Notes: generated by a model not told the origin, from the letters alone. A stretch of 64,000 nt of DNA from Halichoerus grypus (GCF_964656455.1 NC_135726.1:21463168-21527167); one strand, 5' to 3'. Counted from the first letter of the stretch, positions 37,428 to 47,783 are shown. Translations and numbers: made by a program.

Positions 37428-37635
37428 ATCTCAGCTTCATCTCTTACTTGTTCCATGACCTTGAACTAGGTATTTAACTTCTAAAACTTAGTTTTTCCAT
37501 TTGTGAAATAGGGAAGGATGTTAGTAGAATCTAATGAAATACTGTGTTGCATGTTCTCTTAGTATAGCACACTGAGTCCCACGTGATCAATCATAACGCA
37601 TGCTCATTATGACCATGATTGTTAGTAATTTTCTG
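37428..37635 (+). repeat. MIR, sense
   Basis: 'cagcttcatctcttacttgttcc', atgaccttgaactaggtatt, 'ttagtttttccatttgtgaaatagg' and 'tctaatgaaatactg' keep full MIR order. Confidence 0.7.
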
Positions 37636-37771
37636 GCTTGAATTTATATATTTGTTTAGAAATTGGGATGTTCTTACTCACACCATTGATTTTATTTGAT
37701 TTTTAAAGTGGTTCTCTGAGGGAGACTGTTATGCCAATGTAAACATGATGAATCTACAAAAAAATAAAGAC

Positions 37772-37808
37772 CATCATGATCATTTTTTTTTTTTTCATCA
37801 TGATCATT
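37772..37808. repeat. Oligo-T flanked by 13-bp direct repeats (tail-only insertion)
   Basis: catcatgatcatt occurs at 37772-37784 and again at 37796-37808 with only a T11 run between. This is the structure of a target-site duplication around a bare poly(A) insertion (A-tail on the minus strand). Confidence 0.6.
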
Positions 37809-39764
37809 AATGTAGGAAATGGCAAGATAAGCACTGGACCCCAGGTCAAAGACTCTTTTTTTTTTTTTTTCTATTACATATCATGTCATTTTTATATCAT
37901 AATTGGGATCATATGCTTCTCCACCATTTACATTTTTTTAAGATCATCAAAATTAATTGTAATTTTGTCTATAGTGTCCTGCAAAAGCCTTCTATGGCCT
38001 TCCTACACCAACACCTGTTCTACTTAATCTTTTTTTTTCTTGAGCACTTAGCAAAGAATCAGCAGTATCTTTATGAAGCATCAAATGAGGGACAGAACGA
38101 TGAGTTCTAGAAACTGCCAAGGACACCTTACTGAGATGCTAGGGAGTGGCAAAGGTTGAAGAATGAGCCATGGTATAAATAATAGACTTGCAGTATTATA
38201 ACAAGGAAATCATCTCTCTCAGATTTTAAAATCTCAGGGGAAATGAGGGTTATGAAAGAAGGATTAGAATAGACTATGCAAATGTTTGCATGCAGATTTA
38301 TAAATTATTGTATTTCCTATGTCATTGTTTCTAAAAATGGATTCCTGTGCTATCACTTGGGGTGTGTGTGTGTGTGTGTGTCCTTGTGTGTGTCCATATT
38401 TGTGTGTATGTATAAATATAGTAAGGGAAGGAAGATTCTGTTGTCAAATGAGTTTGAAACTTTTTCTGTAAAACAGTAAGCCAAGTGTCATTATTGAGAA
38501 TTTAACATATTCCCCTGAATTGTGAATTTCTAAGGAGAGGACATTTTGTTGCGGGAAGTGTACCAAAATATATTTGATCCAGGGACATAATTTGTGGAGG
38601 TGCTAGTATTGCTCAGAATATTTGAGGAACTGTACTCTGGTGAACAGGGAATGATTATAGCATTTCCAATGAAATGCTTATGTCTATTAGTCAAGTGTTG
38701 ACATAGTGGACAGAAATGGAAGATGATGTAAGCCACCTTTATACAGTAACTGTTTGCTTGTGATCTGATTGGAAGAGAGATTCCTGTTAGACCCATAACG
38801 AACTCAAACACATGAGTTAAAACTAGAAGTAAAAGCATGGTTGAAGTAAAAGAAGTAAAAGATGTGAAAGCATCAGTGTTCTGACTCTGCAAGGGCTTGG
38901 GATCTGCTTTGAGGAGCTTGTCACAGTATTTGTGTGCAAACTGGCTACTCCAGGACAAGTATTTCTTGCTTATTCACTGAAAAAAAGCTGATTATTGACC
39001 TCAGACATTGAAATGATTGATCAGCAATGCCTGTTTGTGCTACTCTGTGTGTGTGTGTGTGTGTGTATGCAAGGGAGAGAGAGACAGATTGAGACAGAGA
39101 AAATACATTCATTAGGGTCTTTAGAAATCTTCTAATTCTTGATTAATTATTTTTCTTTTTAAGTTATTCTTTAATTATTAATTGTTGTTAATTATATGTA
39201 TAAGCCATCCAGGACTCTCCAAGTTACTTGCTCATATACACAAAATACACACTGCTTCTGCTACTCCTGGGAACGCGTAAGCAAACATACTTTCCGGTAA
39301 GGAAAATTTCAAGGGAGACATCACAGTATAAGAAAGATACTCTATCCTTCCACTTAACACACATCATGTCAAGGAGACACATTCTGTTATGTAAATGTCA
39401 CAAAGAGCCATCTTTGGAAACCCTTTTCCCATTCCTTTTTGCACTAGTGGACTTTTTGATGGGACAAAGGAGGAGGGGTCAAAGTTTCTTTGTTTCTCAA
39501 AATTTAATGTCTTTTCTGTTCTTAAAAAGTCATGGTGAATCTGAGAATGGGGTAGGGAAAATGATGAGTGGAGAAAATATGTTTTCATATAACTCCATGT
39601 TGAGCTTTCAACAAAAAGGGCAAGTATGAAAGGATAAGAGAGAAAAGTACTCCCAGGGCTCAGCTTCATGAGAATAAGCATGTCATGTGTAGATTGCAAA
39701 CCTGCTAGAGTGAGTGCTCAAGAATGCTAACTTAACCGTACCAGGTTCCTATTTCAATTATTCA
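37809..39764. other. No recognised gene; contains a 142-codon minus frame of unknown meaning
   Basis: T-run at 37856-37872, (TG)n at 38362-38381 and 39045-39067. The minus frame 38530-38958 (142 codons) and plus frame 39228-39629 (133 codons, with a 111-codon frame opposite) are the longest frames in the window not due to repeats. I recognise no domain, see no promoter, splice or polyA arrangement that supports them, and treat them as chance. Confidence 0.4.
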
Positions 39765-40050
39765 GGATAAAATTCCAAACTCCTACTCATAGCCTGTGAA
39801 ACTTTCCTGACCTTTCCTATATCTGCTTGAACAGTCTTCTCTTGCCATTTCCAACTGATTCCATGGATGGTTTAAAGCTAATTTTCACTGTACTTTCATC
39901 TACTTTCTACTCAATCTGACTAGTCTTATTTGTCTATATTTTCTGGTCAGCCCAAACAATATAGAATTATACCTCCTGTTACTCTTGCTTGGCAAACTCC
40001 TATTCATGTGCCAGGAGCATCCCAGGATGGAAATAATTTCTATGACCATG
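39765..40050 (+). mobile_element. L2 fragment, sense
   Basis: Starts with aggataaaattccaaactcc and 'tactcatagcctgtgaaactttcctgacct', the classical L2 block ('aggataaagtccaaactccttagcctggc'), later 'cttgcttggcaaactcctattcatg'. Confidence 0.6.
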
Positions 40051-40532
40051 TCAGGTGCCCTTCCATGTGCTTCCATGATTTACTCCCTTGTAATGCAACT
40101 GACTCTTATTGTAAGCGGGGATACATTGTGAGAACATTTAGAAAAGAGACTTACTTGTTTTAGAATCTCTTGTATTCCACAAATATGGAACTTGGGAAAT
40201 ATTTATGGAACTACCTGATCATTATCTGTTTATATGGCGGAGAGATTTGGCCAACCAGTGTCCCTATAATGTATCCAAAATATTTTCTATTTTCCCATGT
40301 ATATAAATATATTATTTTCCTGAGAAAATAAGAATATCTGATTTTTTTTCATGAGGAACATTTCCTGTTATAAATATGAGTTAGAAGAAGCAATTCTGCA
40401 GACTTTTATTTAACCCAATAATGTTGAAATGCCCACTGGGGAAATATTTTTGAAATCTAACTAAATAAATATTTTTAGTACAGACCAGTTCATTTCTAAT
40501 TTCCTGATTTTAACTCAAACCAAGTAGATTTT

Positions 40533-40721
40533 TTTTTTAAGATTTTATTTATTTATTTGAGAGAGAGAGAGAGAGAGAAACAGCATGAGAGGGGAGAGGG
40601 TCAGAGGGAGAAGCAGGCTCCCCGCTGAGCTGGGAGCCCGATGTGGGACTCGATCCCAGGACTCTGGGATCATGACCTGAGCTGAAGGCAGTCGCTTAAC
40701 CAACTGAGCCACCCAGGCACC
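40533..40721 (-). mobile_element. Can-SINE, antisense, long target-site duplication
   Basis: aagattttatttatttattt, GA repeat, near-consensus body, head complement ctgagccacccaggcaccc. Duplication caaaccaagtagatttt at 40516-40532 and 40722-40738 is exact (17 bp). Young. Confidence 0.96.
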
Positions 40722-40739
40722 CAAACCAAGTAGATTTTT

Positions 40740-41454
40740 ATAATAGAGCTGTGAAATTAGTTTTAAGCTAGGATATGAACTAAATATATAAAGACATGAA
40801 TCAGAGAAAATGCCTGAAGTTTCGGATGTGAAACAGGAATCAGGGTGGTTGTGCAGAAATTCCTTACAGATTACATTCTCTCCTTTGTATCATATTCAGC
40901 AAGTCCATAAATCACTCTAAATGCTGACAATAATGCTGTTTCAGGCTAGTGGAAATGGCAATCATTAAATAACTATGTCATTCAGAAATGTGTTCTAACA
41001 TGTATTTTTTATTATAATTATGAATAGGTCCCAAACCATCAAATTAGGCAGTCAGTAAATCCCTAAGAATGCTAGATGGAAGATTAGATTTACAATTATG
41101 GCCCCAAGAGTGAACAATATTTTTCAAAGTTAAGTAAAAATTGCTTGAGGTTTAGAAATGCTTTCTCAGCAGGTAAAATTAGAGTTTGGTGATAAAAATA
41201 CAGTCTGAGATATATATATATATATATCTATATATATAGTTATATAGATATATCTATATATATATATATTAAAAGTATAAAAGTGTACATAGATATATAA
41301 TGCTGAAAGGGAGATAGGCTTTCCTTTGTAAACAAGTAACAGGTATATAATTTAAATGTGTCATTAAATATGGTATTAATTTATTAGTAATGACAAGCTT
41401 TATTCTCTCTGATTAAGGGAATAATTGAGAAAGCATATTTTATGCCAAACTTAT
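40740..41454. other. No recognised gene; AT-rich DNA around a (TA)n
   Basis: Nothing assignable besides the (TA)n region listed next. Confidence 0.45.
41210..41270. repeat. (TA)n with internal palindromes
   Basis: About 60 bases of TA repeats with interruptions; tatagatatatctata inside is a perfect 16-bp palindrome. Cruciform-prone and likely variable. Confidence 0.95.
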
Positions 41455-41605
41455 GTTTGGTGATTTTAGATGTGTCATCTCCTTGAATCCTTTTGAAAAC
41501 CTAGAAATGTAGATTTAACATTCATTATTATAGATGAAGGATCTGAGATTCACAATGAACCAGGGGATTTGTTTAAACTCAAATAATAAATGGGGATCCA
41601 AGTTG
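41455..41605 (-). repeat. MIR, antisense
   Basis: 'gtcatctccttgaatccttttg', 'ttcattattatagatgaaggat', 'ctgagattcacaatgaacc' and 'gggatttgtttaaactcaaat' are in antisense MIR order. Confidence 0.55.
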
Positions 41606-41854
41606 TCCTGGATTGGTTTCCTGTCCAGGTTTTCTACCCCAGCATCTCTCTCCATGTAATCATGATTTATGCTTCACCTTCTACTCGATCAAATGTGTTT
41701 TAATTAAGTTAAAACTAAATGTTTTAGAGAATATTTATGGGGAGATATTAATATACCCAAGTTATTATTTCAGGTTGTAATAGCGTTCCTATGGTCAATG
41801 AAATTAGATTAGATAATGTATGTGCAATTACTTTCAAACTGATAAAATGCAGTA

Positions 41855-42155
41855 TAATTATTCACTATCTAACACATATCCCATATTGTTGTGTACCTGT
41901 TATCTTCCAGATACTATTCCAAGCTCAAAGATTAGAGAAATGGACTATATCAGATACTTCCTGTCATGGAGCTCCAACTCTTATCAGACAATAAACATAA
42001 ATAAGTGAGAATTGATTGAGACTGATGAATGCCAGGAACAAATTAAATTTTGGTGACATATGAAAGTGAACTGCAGGGACAAGGCTGGTGTCTTTAGACT
42101 GAATGGTCACCAATGATCAAATGACAGCCAATGATGGGGTAGTCTCTGGGAAGAG
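41855..42155. repeat. Ancient interspersed repeat, copy 2 of 3
   Basis: 'cctgttatcttccagatactat', 'cctgtcatggagctccaactc', cagacaataaacataaataa, then 'aactgcagggacaaggctgg' and 'atgatggggtagtctctggg', the same block order as at 48975-49420. Confidence 0.5.
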
Positions 42156-42555
42156 CATTACATACCGAAACACACACATGCACATACTTGCACACAAATG
42201 CACAGGTGCCCACATAATATGAACTGCACAGAGGACTCAAGTGACAAAAATAACCTTAGGATGTTCAAGGCACAGAAAGAAAAAAAAAAGCTGGTGTGAC
42301 TACATCCTGGCAAAGGAGGAAGGGATGTGTAGAGGGAGAAGAAGTCAGTGGGAGCTAAAGATAGGATGGGCCTTTAATGGTAAAAGCTTTGAGTGCAAAG
42401 TAGCGCCTCCCAACCATCTGTGGAGAAGGATAGGTTGTTTTTCTGTTTTGTTTTGTAATTTCCAATTCAAGTTGGCTGAAAATCTTGTAAAATCTGATAA
42501 AAATTAAAATGAGACTAGTATACTGATGGAAAATATTATAAAATGCACTAAATAC

Positions 42556-42748
42556 TTTTTTTAAAAAGATTGTATTTATTTGAGAGAAAGAGAGCACAAG
42601 GTGGGGGGAGGGCCAGAGAGAGAGGGAGAAGAAGACTCCCTGCTGAGTAGGGAGCATGACATGGGACATGGGGCTCAATCCCAGCACCCTAGGATCAGGC
42701 CCTGAGCTGAAGGCAGCCACTTAACCGACTGAACCACCCAGGCAACCC
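42556..42748 (-). mobile_element. Can-SINE, antisense, at the outer edge of the inverted L1
   Basis: T-run, 'gattgtatttatttgagag', body with substitutions, head complement ctgaaccacccaggcaaccc. It abuts the L1 arm at 42749. I see no clear target-site duplication, so its insertion order relative to the L1 is open. Confidence 0.9.
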
Positions 42749-43514
42749 ATCATCCATTTTGAGTTTATCTTTGTGTATGGTGTAAGAGAATGGTTGAGTT
42801 TCATTCTTCTGTATATAGCTTCCAATTTTCCCAGCACCATTTATTGAAGAGACTGTCTTTTTTCCATTGCATATTTTTTCCTGCTTTGTCAAAGATTAGT
42901 TGACTGTAGAGTTGAGGGTCCATATCTGGGCTCTGTATTCTGTTGCATCTGTCTATGTGTCTGTTTTTGGGCCAGTACCATGCTGTCTTGGTGATCAGAG
43001 CTTTGTAATATAGCTTGAAATCAGGCAACTTGATGTCCCCAGCTTTGTTTTTCTTTTTCAACATTTCCTTGGCAATTTGGGGTCTTTTCTGATTCCATAC
43101 AAATTCTAGGATTGTTTGTTCCAGCACTTTGAAAAATGCCATTAGTATTTTGATCAGGATGGCATTGAAAGTATAGTTTGCTCTGGGCAGCATAGACGTT
43201 TTAACAATGTTTATTCTTCCGATCCATGAACATGGAATATTTTTCCATCTTTTTGTGTCTTCTTCAATTTCTTTCATGAGTGTTGTGTAGTTCCTTTACC
43301 TCTCTAGTTAGGTTTATTCTGAGGTATCTTACGGTTTTTGGTGCTATTGTAAATGGAATCAATTCTCTAATTTCGCTTTCTACAGTTACATTGTTAATGT
43401 ATAAGAAAACAACTGGTTTCTGTACATTGATTTCGTATCCTGCCACATTACTGAATTGCTGTGTGAGTTCTAGTAATTTGGGAGTGGAGTCTTTTGGGTT
43501 TTCCACATAAAGTA
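42749..43514 (-). mobile_element. Inverted 5' arm of a twin-primed carnivore L1
   Basis: Antisense ORF2: 'atctttgtgtatggtgtaaga', 'ccagcaccatttattgaaga', 'gcttgaaatcaggcaacttga', 'gatccatgaacatggaatat'. In sense direction it runs from just after the RT active-site region to a point in the ORF2 C-terminal third. At 43514/43515 it switches without spacer to the sense 3' part. This is the hallmark of twin priming (5' inversion) during one insertion. Confidence 0.9.
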
Positions 43515-43527
43515 AGAAGACATACAA
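42801..43527 (-). pseudogene. L1 ORF2 fragment (RT thumb and following part), frameshifted
   Basis: Two overlapping minus frames (43264-43527, 88 codons with stop; 42801-43277, 159 with stop) encode consecutive parts of L1 ORF2. Recognisable motifs: YVENPKDSTPKLLEL, then [34 protein letters not shown], and [12 protein letters not shown] small deletion near 43277 shifts the frame. The fragment starts right after the place of the catalytic ADD box, which is absent, so no RT activity is possible. In live L1 this protein nicks target DNA and reverse-transcribes L1 RNA. Confidence 0.88.
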
Positions 43528-44372
43528 ATGGCTAACAGATACATGAAAAAATGTTTGTCATCATTAGCCATCAGGGAAATTCAAATCCAAACCACATTGA
43601 GATATACCACCTTATACCAGTTAGAATGGCAAAAATTAACAAGGCAAGAAACAAGAAATGTTGGAGAGGTTATGGAAAAAGGGGAACCCTCTTACACTGT
43701 TGGTGGGAATGAAAGTTCATACAGCCACTTTGGAAAACAGTGTGGAGGTTCCTCAAAAACTTAAAAATAGAGCTACCCTATGACCCAGCAAATGCACTAC
43801 TGGGTGTTTACCCCAAAGATACATATGTAGTGAAAAGAAGGGCCATATGCACCCCAATGTTCATAGCAGCAATGTCCACAATAGCCAAACTGTGGAAAGA
43901 GCCAAGATGCCCTTCAATAGACGAATGGATAAAGAAGATGTGGTCCATATATACAATGGAATATTACTCAGCCATCAGAAAGGATGAATATCCAACTTTT
44001 GTATCAACATGGATGGGACTGGAGGAGATTATGCTAAGTGAAATAAGTCAAGCAGAGAAAGTCAATTCTTATGGTTTCACTTATTTGTGGAACATAAGGA
44101 ATAGCATGGAGGACATTAGGAGAAGGAAGGGAAAAATGAAAGGGGGGAATCAGTGGGGGAGATGAACCATGAGAGACTATGGACTCCGAGAAACAAACTG
44201 AGGGTTTTACAGGGGTAGGGGCTGGGGAATGGGTTAGCCCAGTGATGGGTATTAAGGAGGGCACATATTGCGTGAAGCACTGAGTGCTATATGCAAACAA
44301 TGAATCATGGAACACTACATCAAAAACTAATGATGTATTGTATGGTGACTAACATAACATAATAAAAAAAAG
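43515..44372 (+). mobile_element. Sense 3' arm of the twin-primed carnivore L1
   Basis: Sense ORF2 end (aaatggctaacagatacatg, 'actgttggtgggaatgaaag'), stop at 44163-44165, 3' UTR with gaaccatgagagactatgga and 'aacactacatcaaaaactaat', polyadenylation signal AATAAA at 44361-44366 and an A-rich tail. About 150 ORF2 codons are missing between the outer end of the inverted arm and the start of this arm, a usual by-product of twin priming. Confidence 0.92.
43740..44165 (+). pseudogene. L1 ORF2 C-terminal fragment, open to its stop
   Basis: Frame of 141 codons covering the ORF2 C-terminus: LLGVYPKDTYVVKRRA, FIAAMSTIAKLWKEPRCPS, DEWIKKMWSIYTMEYYSAIR and AEKVNSYGFTYLWNIRNS. It lacks endonuclease and RT domains, so it is a relic. 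The long intact frame shows the insertion is not very old. Confidence 0.9.
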
Positions 44373-44400
44373 AAAAAGAAAAAGAAAGAATGAAAATACA

Positions 44401-44597
44401 GGAGCGCCTGGGTGGCTCAGTCGGTTAAATGTCTGCCTTTAGCTCTGGTCATGATCCCAGGTTTCTGGGATCGAGTCCCGCATCGGGCTCCTTGCTCAAC
44501 GGGGAGCCTGCTTCTCCCTCTTCTTCTGCCTGCAGCTCCCCCTGCTTGTGCTCGCTCTCTCTCTCTGACAAATAAATAAAATCTTAAAAAAAAAAAA
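44401..44597 (+). mobile_element. Can-SINE in the flank of the L1 tail
   Basis: Head gagcgcctgggtggctcag, near-consensus body, CT-rich middle, aataaataaaatcttaaa and A-tail. Exact duplication aaagaatgaaaataca at 44385-44400 and 44598-44613. It landed directly behind the L1 A-rich tail. Young. Confidence 0.97.
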
Positions 44598-44613
44598 AAA
44601 GAATGAAAATACA

Positions 44614-44870
44614 ACACATTCATTTTGTGTAATATAAGAAATAAAATAATCAGTGATGGTGCAATATATGAGTTATTTTAAAAATATTCATAATACGATT
44701 TTATACAAAATGAAGGTTTGTGTTCTCATTCTTCTAATTCTGGATAGTTTTCCTCATTTCTTTTTTTTTTTTTTTTTTTCTATGTATTTTTCCTACTGAC
44801 ATGTTTGGTTTTATAAAAAAAAAAAATCTGTTGGCTCTCATATCATTGCTCAAAAAAACATGCTATTAAA
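44614..44870. other. AT-rich spacer with T and A runs
   Basis: T-run at 44761-44779 and A-run near 44815-44826; nothing else. Confidence 0.5.
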
Positions 44871-44881
44871 AATTCAGCTTA

Positions 44882-45089
44882 GGGGCGCCTGGGTGGCTCA
44901 GTCGGTTAAGCGGCTGCCTTCAGCTCAGGTCATGATCCCAGGGTCCTGGGATCGAGTCCCGCATCGGGCTCCCTGCTCTGCGGGGAGCCTGCTTCTCCCT
45001 CTCCCTCTGCCTGCTTCTCTGCCTACTTGTGTTCTCTCTCTATCTCTCTGTCAAATAAATAAATAAAATCTTAAAAAAAAAAAAAAAAA
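44882..45089 (+). mobile_element. Can-SINE, sense, closest to consensus
   Basis: Head ggggcgcctgggtggctcag, 'gatcccagggtcctgggatcg', full CT middle, aataaataaataaaatctt and a long A-tail. Duplication aattcagctta at 44871-44881 and 45091-45101; a further copy aattcagct lies at 45116-45124. Confidence 0.97.
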
Positions 45090-45127
45090 GAATTCAGCTT
45101 ACAAAAAAAAGAAAGAATTCAGCTCAC
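45090..45127. repeat. Second tail-only insertion beside the SINE
   Basis: gaattcagcttac (45090-45102) and gaattcagctcac (45115-45127) flank only aaaaaaaagaaa. One mismatch in 13. Structure as at 37772-37808, here sharing the target site of the adjacent SINE. Confidence 0.5.
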
Positions 45128-45925
45128 TGAAAGAGGAGCTTGTATTGAATCAGATCACAAGAAGCTATCAGTGGTCATAGCTATTGATGTATCACGTTTT
45201 TTCCATTTCAAAAATGCAATATATGTGTTTGTTTTCTTTATGGTGGATATGAGGGAAAATTAAAATATTGTATAATTACAAAGTTTATTATGCACCCTAA
45301 AATTCTATTTCATGTATCATTTTTTGTTGCTAAAATTAAACTCAAGACATAGGCCTTATGACTTCTACTCAGTCATAATATACTTTCTTTCACTCTTTTA
45401 TATTTTCACACATAATACTTTATTTTAAACATGCTAGATACCAATTTGTCATGTAATCATCATAAATCTTGATGCTTATCATCCTTCAATTTATACCAAT
45501 GTTAAATCTTAAAAGCTTATAAATTCCTGTTTTAAAAAAATAGTTAAAATGTCACAATCAAGAAACAACATGAAATAGTATACATATAAAAAAGGCCAAT
45601 TCTTATTAAAAAAAAAATCCCTAAAGCCCAAAGAGATGACATATGACCAAGTTCTCCAACCCAGGAACAGGCAGAATTGAGAATAAAGAGGTTTTTTGTT
45701 TTGTTTTGTTTGTTTGATTGGTTTGGTTTTGCTAATTATTTCTAATCCAAATTTCTCATGATATTCACTTGCTACTAGAGTTAAAAAAGATAAGTTAACT
45801 ATTCCACATTTATATTTTGCTTTCTATTACCTGAATTCATGTATTTTTACGCTGCCAGCATATTGTAATACACCAAGCATATTTCAGTCAGATTTCTCAA
45901 AGAATCAAGTCATTTTCTAAGTGAC
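45128..45925. other. No recognised gene; AT-rich DNA
   Basis: (TTTTG)n-like run at 45690-45730. Nothing else assignable. Confidence 0.45.
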
Positions 45926-45935
45926 ATTAAAAACT

Positions 45936-46143
45936 GGGGTGCCTGGGTGGCTCAGTCGGTTAAGCATCTGCCTTCGGCTCAGGTCGCGATCCCGGAGTTC
46001 CAGGATCGAGCCCTGCATCGGTCTCACTGCTCAGCGGGGAGCCTGCTTCTCCCTCTGCCCTTCACCCACTCAATGCTCTCTCTCTCACTCTCGCTCTCTC
46101 AAATAAACAAATAAAATCTTTAAAAAAATAAAAAATAAAAAAA
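45936..46143 (+). mobile_element. Can-SINE, sense
   Basis: Head ggggtgcctgggtggctcag, body with CpGs (aggtcgcgatcccggagttc), CT middle, aaataaacaaataaaatctt, A-rich tail. Flanks are A-rich (aaaact on both sides), so the duplication is unclear. Confidence 0.95.
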
Positions 46144-46546
46144 ACTAAAACTGCTTAACTTTAAGAATAAATCTGGAAAAAAAACTTAAAGTTATGGGTT
46201 ATACTTGAAATCCTCATATTTGATAGACCCAACTTTGCTTTTTACATCAAACATAGAACTATTTATTGACATCCTAATAAAAGCTGATTTTGTAAATGAA
46301 ATGCTTTAAAAGCATTAGACAAGATTCATTGATTAAAAAATGCGTGCCATCTTTCTCTTGCATTGGGTTTCCCCCTTGGAACAATAGCATAAATTACAAG
46401 AAAATGCAGACAAATTATGAGAACACTCTTGATGTGGCTAATAGAACCATTAAAGCTAGTACTAAGGAAGACAAATGGCACATAGCATGTAATAGTCACA
46501 TACCAGCGCTCTAAACCAAGGACCTTGTCAATTAAAACCTCTTTTT

Positions 46547-46629
46547 ATACGCAAACAATGAATCATGGAACACTACATCAAAAACTAATGATGTAATGTA
46601 TGGTGATTAACATAACATAATTTAAAAAA
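46547..46629 (+). mobile_element. 83-bp 5'-truncated L1 stub
   Basis: gcaaacaatgaatcatggaa through 'gattaacataacataattt' plus A-tail is the last part of the same L1 3' UTR as at 44291-44372. Duplication aaaacctcttttt at 46534-46546 and 46630-46642 is exact, proving an independent insertion. Nothing of ORF2 came along. Confidence 0.92.
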
Positions 46630-46834
46630 AAAACCTCTTTTTGTTAAATAATGCTAATCCATACTTCATTATAAAACTGAATAATACAAGATTTTTAAAA
46701 CCATTAAATTATAAATAAATTGTTCTTATCAAAGATGGTTTACATATTCTTCTAAATGCTTTCTCTTACATTGGAAATGCAGGCCTTTCCCACAAATTTA
46801 TTCCATGCTCAACCAAGACTGCAACCTGCTTTTC

Positions 46835-47027
46835 TTTTTTTTTTAATTTATTCATCTGAGACAGAGAGCTAGTGAGTGAGAGCATGAGCATGAGGGAGCA
46901 GCAGAGGGAGAGGGAGAAGCAGGCTCTCCGCTGAGCAGGGAGCCCGACACAGAGCTCGATCCCAGGACCCTGGGATCAGGACCTGAGCCAAAGGCAGATG
47001 CTTAACGACTGAGCCACCCAGGCATCC
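46835..47027 (-). mobile_element. Can-SINE, antisense, perfect 16-bp duplication
   Basis: T-run, GA-rich part, near-consensus body, head complement ctgagccacccaggcatcc. Duplication ctgcaacctgcttttc exact at 46819-46834 and 47028-47043. Young. Confidence 0.97.
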
Positions 47028-47043
47028 CTGCAACCTGCTTTTC

Positions 47044-47439
47044 ATTTAGGGACTCTTCCCCATGAAGCCCCGATGTCTATCAGTGACCGGTTCTACCTTC
47101 TGCCTCAGAAGACTTGTCTCTAAGTGCATACTTGAGATTTTTTGTTTTATTTTATTTTTGTGGTTGTTCTCTTTTTGTTTATTTTTTATTTGATTTAAGG
47201 AACACAATGAGCACCCATTTTTATTTCGTGTTTTGGAAATTTTGCTATGCTCTGGGAATATACTTCCTATTCTCAAAGAAATCCCAGTTTAGCATCTCAA
47301 AGATAGAATTCTTAAAAATACACAATACTAAAAAGCAGATGTTGTGAATCTAAGCTTATTCTGAAATAAAATGTTTAAGAAAATAAAAGCAGATACTGAA
47401 AATACCATAATAGTAGTATCAGATTGGTTAAGAATGAGG
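47044..47439. other. No recognised gene; AT-rich DNA
   Basis: Overlapping 76-77 codon frames on both strands without family. Confidence 0.45.
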
Positions 47440-47735
47440 GCTGTGTTTAAATCTTGGCTCATTCACTTAATAGCAGTAAATAAAACTACAACTTTGGAAG
47501 TTATATAAATTTCTATTTCATGATCTCCAAAGAAAAATAGTAATAGCAGAGATGAGGAATATTTATTTTAGGAAATTTAAATTCCCACCCTCATGGGAGT
47601 ACTGGATGTTTGTGGACTGAGAAATACCACTGCGACTAAATGTGCTGATCCATGTAAATCCTTTCAGCTCAGTACTTAACACATGCTGCCTACTCAGTAA
47701 TTGTTGGTCTTACTGGCACTACCAGCAACTGTGTC
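47440..47735 (+). repeat. MIR, sense, with an internal insertion or decayed centre
   Basis: 'ggctgtgtttaaatcttggctc', 'cattcacttaatagcagt' and, later, ctcagtacttaacacatgct and 'ctactcagtaattgttgg' mark the two ends of a MIR. Confidence 0.5.
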
Positions 47736-47748
47736 AGCAGAAGTAGTA

Positions 47749-47783
47749 CTAGTAGTACTACTAGTATTAGTGCCACTAATACT
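47749..47783. repeat. Two overlapping perfect palindromes
   Basis: ctagtagtactactag (47749-47764) is a 16-bp palindrome; agtattagtg / cactaatact (47763-47772 and 47774-47783) is a stem with one-base loop. They grow from an AGT-rich triplet run behind the MIR 3' end. Confidence 0.9.

Noticed and set aside
39364..39699. 111-codon minus frame opposite the 133-codon plus frame
   Set aside because: No domain, and antiparallel frames are usually chance; kept only as a low-interest note.
42801..44165. Possible functional reverse transcriptase gene
   Set aside because: Inverted and sense halves of one L1, frameshifted, lacking the endonuclease and catalytic RT box.
44417..44623. Frames with R/G/E-rich stretches crossing SINEs (also 11375-11617, 48601-48804, 5302-5487, 30757-31053, 44860-45066)
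   Set aside because: They coincide with Can-SINEs read in either orientation; the same pseudo-protein recurs at each copy.
44882..44960. tRNA-like gene at SINE heads (A and B box-like motifs)
   Set aside because: It is the tRNA-Lys-derived head of a Can-SINE followed by a CT-rich body and A-tail; no cloverleaf with acceptor stem.
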